From JAEZKC01 sp046538945 (GTDB lineage: Bacteria > Fibrobacterota > Chitinivibrionia > Chitinivibrionales > Chitinispirillaceae), in NCBI GenBank assembly GCA_046538945.1, contig JBKHHW010000150.1, positions 1 to 7,764 of the forward strand: 7,764 nucleotides of DNA. The letters run 5' to 3'. The notes under the pieces were generated by a model. It worked only from the letters and a program-made list of their open reading frames with translations. It made no database searches and had not been told where the DNA came from. How positions within the stretch are numbered: position 1 is the first letter of the stretch; the number at the start of each line of letters is the position of its first letter. Both the position numbers and the translations under genes were made by a program. Below are positions 5,422 to 7,764 of this stretch, one piece after another.

Positions 5422-7764
5422 ATGAAAAGAACAGTTGTATTCAATACTCTTTTCCTAATAGCCCTCCTGAACAACCCACTGTCGGCTGACCTGATAAGCG
5501 GAAATGTCATCAATACCGACTCGGAACCCATCCCCAATGCCAAAGTCACACTTGATAATGAGATGTCGACACATACCTTCACTGATAAAACGGGCCGGTT
5601 TTCAATAGACATTCCCATATCAGCAGCCGATCCCCGTTCAGAAAAAGCCACGAAGAATTCTCATCCGACTCTCAAAAACAGCACAATCTCATTTTTCATT
5701 CCGGAATCTCAGCATATTACAATCTGCCTCCATGATCTGACCGGCAAAAAAGTTGCCGGAATAGACCGGAAACTTTCCCAGGGACCACACGAGATCGATA
5801 TAAGCCACCTAACCGACCTGTCTGACGGAATGTACATTCTCCAGTTCAGAAACAATCTGGTCCATAAATCCTTCAAGGTGAATGTCCAGAGCAGAAAGGG
5901 AATTTTCAATTCCCTTTCAAACGAAGTGCACCTGCTATCCAAAACAGCTGCGGCTCTGTCTTCCGTTCCCGCGTCTTTGAAAGTGGAAAAATACGGGTAC
6001 GATCCTGTCAACATATCCATTGAGGAGCCTTTGTCCCGGTTCGATACTATCACTCTGCAGCCTGATGTGATCTCAGTGCGGGTTGATTCTCTTCTTGCAC
6101 TCATGACCCTCGAGGAGAAAGTGGGGCAGATGGCCCAGGGCGAGCGCAGCAACTTGACCTCTGATGACGTCAGAACCCTTTACCTCGGTTCCGTTCTCAG
6201 CGGAGGAGGAAGCAGCCCCCTGCCCAATACAGCATCAAACTGGGCCGGCATGGTCGATAACCTGGCTCAGGGCGCCCTCCAAACCAGGCTTGGCATTCCT
6301 CTCATGTACGGTACTGATGCAGTCCACGGCAACAACAACCTTTCCGGAGCAGTCATCTTCCCCCACAACATCGGACTGGGATGCACCAGAAACCCCGAGC
6401 TGGTGAAACAAGCCGCCCGTATCACCGCAATCGAAACAGCCGCATCAGGGCCTCACTGGACTTTTGCGCCCTGCATCGCGGTTCCCCGCAACGAACGCTG
6501 GGGTCGCACCTATGAGGGCTTCGGCGAAACAGCTGAACTAGCAATCACGATGGGTGAAGCCTCCATACGGGGTCTTCAGGGAACAGATCTGTCCGCCGAT
6601 ACCACCATTGCCGCGTGTGCAAAGCATTTCGTGGGGGACGGAGGTACTACCGACGGCATCGACCAGGGAGACACACAAGGGTCTGAGGAAGAACTCAGGA
6701 AGCTTCACCTTCCCGGTTATGTCGCCGCGATACGGGCAGAGGTGGCCACCATCATGGTATCCTATAACTCCTGGAACGGTTCAAAACTTCACGGACACGA
6801 GTATCTGATTACAGATGTACTGAAAGAGGAACTCGGTTTTGATGGATTTGTGGTGTCAGACTGGAACGCGATCGACACCCTCTCCCCCGATTACAGAGAA
6901 GCTGTCAAGATCGCCATCAACGCCGGAATCGACATGGTGATGGCGCCAAGCGCGTTCATAAACTACATCGATTACCTTAAGTCACTGGTGGATGCGGGTG
7001 AAGTTCCCATTGAGAGAATAGATGACGCGGTGCGCAGAATTCTCAATGTGAAATACCGAATGGGACTGTTTGAAAACTCCCTTTCTAAAAAAGATCTTAT
7101 CGAACGTATCGGTTCACCCGAACACAGGGAAATCGCCAGGGAATGCGTTCGTCAGTCACTTGTCCTTCTTGAAAACGAAGACAGCACTCTTCCCTTGCCT
7201 AAACAGGGCAAACAAATTGTAATCGGCGGAAGTCATGCCGACAACCTCGGCCTGATGTGCGGCGGCTGGACCATTGACTGGCAGGGGACCTCCGGTAATA
7301 TTGAAGGAGGCACAAGCATTCTGGATGCAGCTGTCAATACGGTTTCTGACCCCGGAACCGTTTCCTATTCTACAGGTTTCGATCCCGACGCCGATGTTTT
7401 CGTGCTGGTTTTTGGTGAAGAACCCTACGCGGAATACTCAGGCGACAAAACATCTCTTGAACTGGAACCAAATGACATCAGCATCGCACGCCAGTACAGC
7501 GAAGCGGGAATTCCTGTTGTGGGCGTGCTCATTTCCGGAAGACCGATGATAATAAATGATATCCTTCCCTACACCTCGGCATTTATTGCCGCCTGGCTTC
7601 CCGGAACAGAGGGCCAGGGTGTAGCGGATGTTCTTTTCGGAGATTACGCCCCCACGGGAAAACTCTCTCACTCCTGGCCCAGAGATATGGGGCAGATACC
7701 TGTCAACAAAGGCGATCCGGACTACGATCCGCTGTTTGAATACGGATACGGGCTGACGTACTGA
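5422..7764 (+). CDS. Secreted glycoside hydrolase family 3 beta-glucosidase-type enzyme with N-terminal accessory beta domains
   Basis: The protein has 780 residues, and its TGA is the last triplet of the window. A signal peptide covers about 1-22 (cut after PLSA). Residues 24-65 are a carboxypeptidase-regulatory-like strand set (ISGNVINTDSEPIPNAKVTL..TDKTGRFSI). About 88-155 resemble a FlgD/type IX-sorting-like domain (ITICLHDLTGKKVAG, then SDGMYILQFRNN). Residues 186-213 appear to supply the last strands of the first domain. The GH3 N-terminal barrel starts at 221 (VDSLLALMTLEEKVGQM), with GTDAVHG at 297-303, RWGRTYE at 359-365 and KHF at 401-403. The expected nucleophile is Asp480 in GFVVSDW. 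The second catalytic domain carries GEEPYAEYSGD at 665-675, where Glu671 is the likely acid/base, and the protein ends YGYGLTY without a fibronectin-III domain. This is the barley ExoI/ExoP-like two-domain type, acting on beta-glucans or cello-oligosaccharides; the exact linkage cannot be read. A TTG at 5389 is in frame, but the ATG at 5422 has AAGGA seven to eight bases upstream and starts the signal peptide. Confidence 0.93.
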   Translation: MKRTVVFNTLFLIALLNNPLSADLISGNVINTDSEPIPNAKVTLDNEMSTHTFTDKTGRFSIDIPISAADPRSEKATKNSHPTLKNSTISFFIPESQHITICLHDLTGKKVAGIDRKLSQGPHEIDISHLTDLSDGMYILQFRNNLVHKSFKVNVQSRKGIFNSLSNEVHLLSKTAAALSSVPASLKVEKYGYDPVNISIEEPLSRFDTITLQPDVISVRVDSLLALMTLEEKVGQMAQGERSNLTSDDVRTLYLGSVLSGGGSSPLPNTASNWAGMVDNLAQGALQTRLGIPLMYGTDAVHGNNNLSGAVIFPHNIGLGCTRNPELVKQAARITAIETAASGPHWTFAPCIAVPRNERWGRTYEGFGETAELAITMGEASIRGLQGTDLSADTTIAACAKHFVGDGGTTDGIDQGDTQGSEEELRKLHLPGYVAAIRAEVATIMVSYNSWNGSKLHGHEYLITDVLKEELGFDGFVVSDWNAIDTLSPDYREAVKIAINAGIDMVMAPSAFINYIDYLKSLVDAGEVPIERIDDAVRRILNVKYRMGLFENSLSKKDLIERIGSPEHREIARECVRQSLVLLENEDSTLPLPKQGKQIVIGGSHADNLGLMCGGWTIDWQGTSGNIEGGTSILDAAVNTVSDPGTVSYSTGFDPDADVFVLVFGEEPYAEYSGDKTSLELEPNDISIARQYSEAGIPVVGVLISGRPMIINDILPYTSAFIAAWLPGTEGQGVADVLFGDYAPTGKLSHSWPRDMGQIPVNKGDPDYDPLFEYGYGLTY

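Overview
The window looks like chromosomal DNA of a Gram-negative, probably carbohydrate-degrading bacterium. Three things suggest this: two exported, lipoprotein-like genes of no recognised family, a secreted family 3 glycoside hydrolase, and the unusual N-terminal build of that hydrolase. A carboxypeptidase-regulatory-like beta-sandwich is interrupted by a FlgD/type IX-sorting-like beta domain. That build recalls exported enzymes of Fibrobacterota (Chitinispirillum/Chitinivibrio relatives) or neighbouring phyla. This placement is inference from recall, not a search result.

Layout, left to right. Bases 2-52 hold the last 16 codons of a + strand gene that begins outside the window. A complete + strand gene of 705 codons follows (199-2316). 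It encodes a DUF255/YyaL-type protein, with a thioredoxin-like domain carrying CHWC joined to an epimerase-like (alpha/alpha)6 barrel, and it is followed by a clear rho-independent terminator. From 2317 to 5209 the region looks like accessory DNA. It contains a 5'-damaged + strand remnant of a small lipoprotein-like gene (2491-2823), an intact minus-strand TPR lipoprotein gene (2839-3765), a 3'-truncated DMT/EamA transporter fragment on the + strand (3921-4163), and an intact minus-strand lipoprotein-like gene of unknown family (4178-5209). An AT-rich divergent intergenic region (5210-5421) then leads into the GH3 gene (5422-7764), whose stop codon is the last triplet of the window.

The genes do not form one operon or an obvious joint system. 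The DUF255 protein and the GH3 enzyme are recognisable, broadly distributed families. Between them, two intact minus-strand exported proteins alternate with two decayed + strand genes, which suggests repeated deletion or insertion. The most noteworthy items are the two gene remnants with visible junctions, the GH3 N-terminal domain architecture, and the two exported proteins of unknown family. I saw no CRISPR array, tRNA, rRNA, transposase, phage gene or defence system, and nothing that convincingly amounts to a new biological system.
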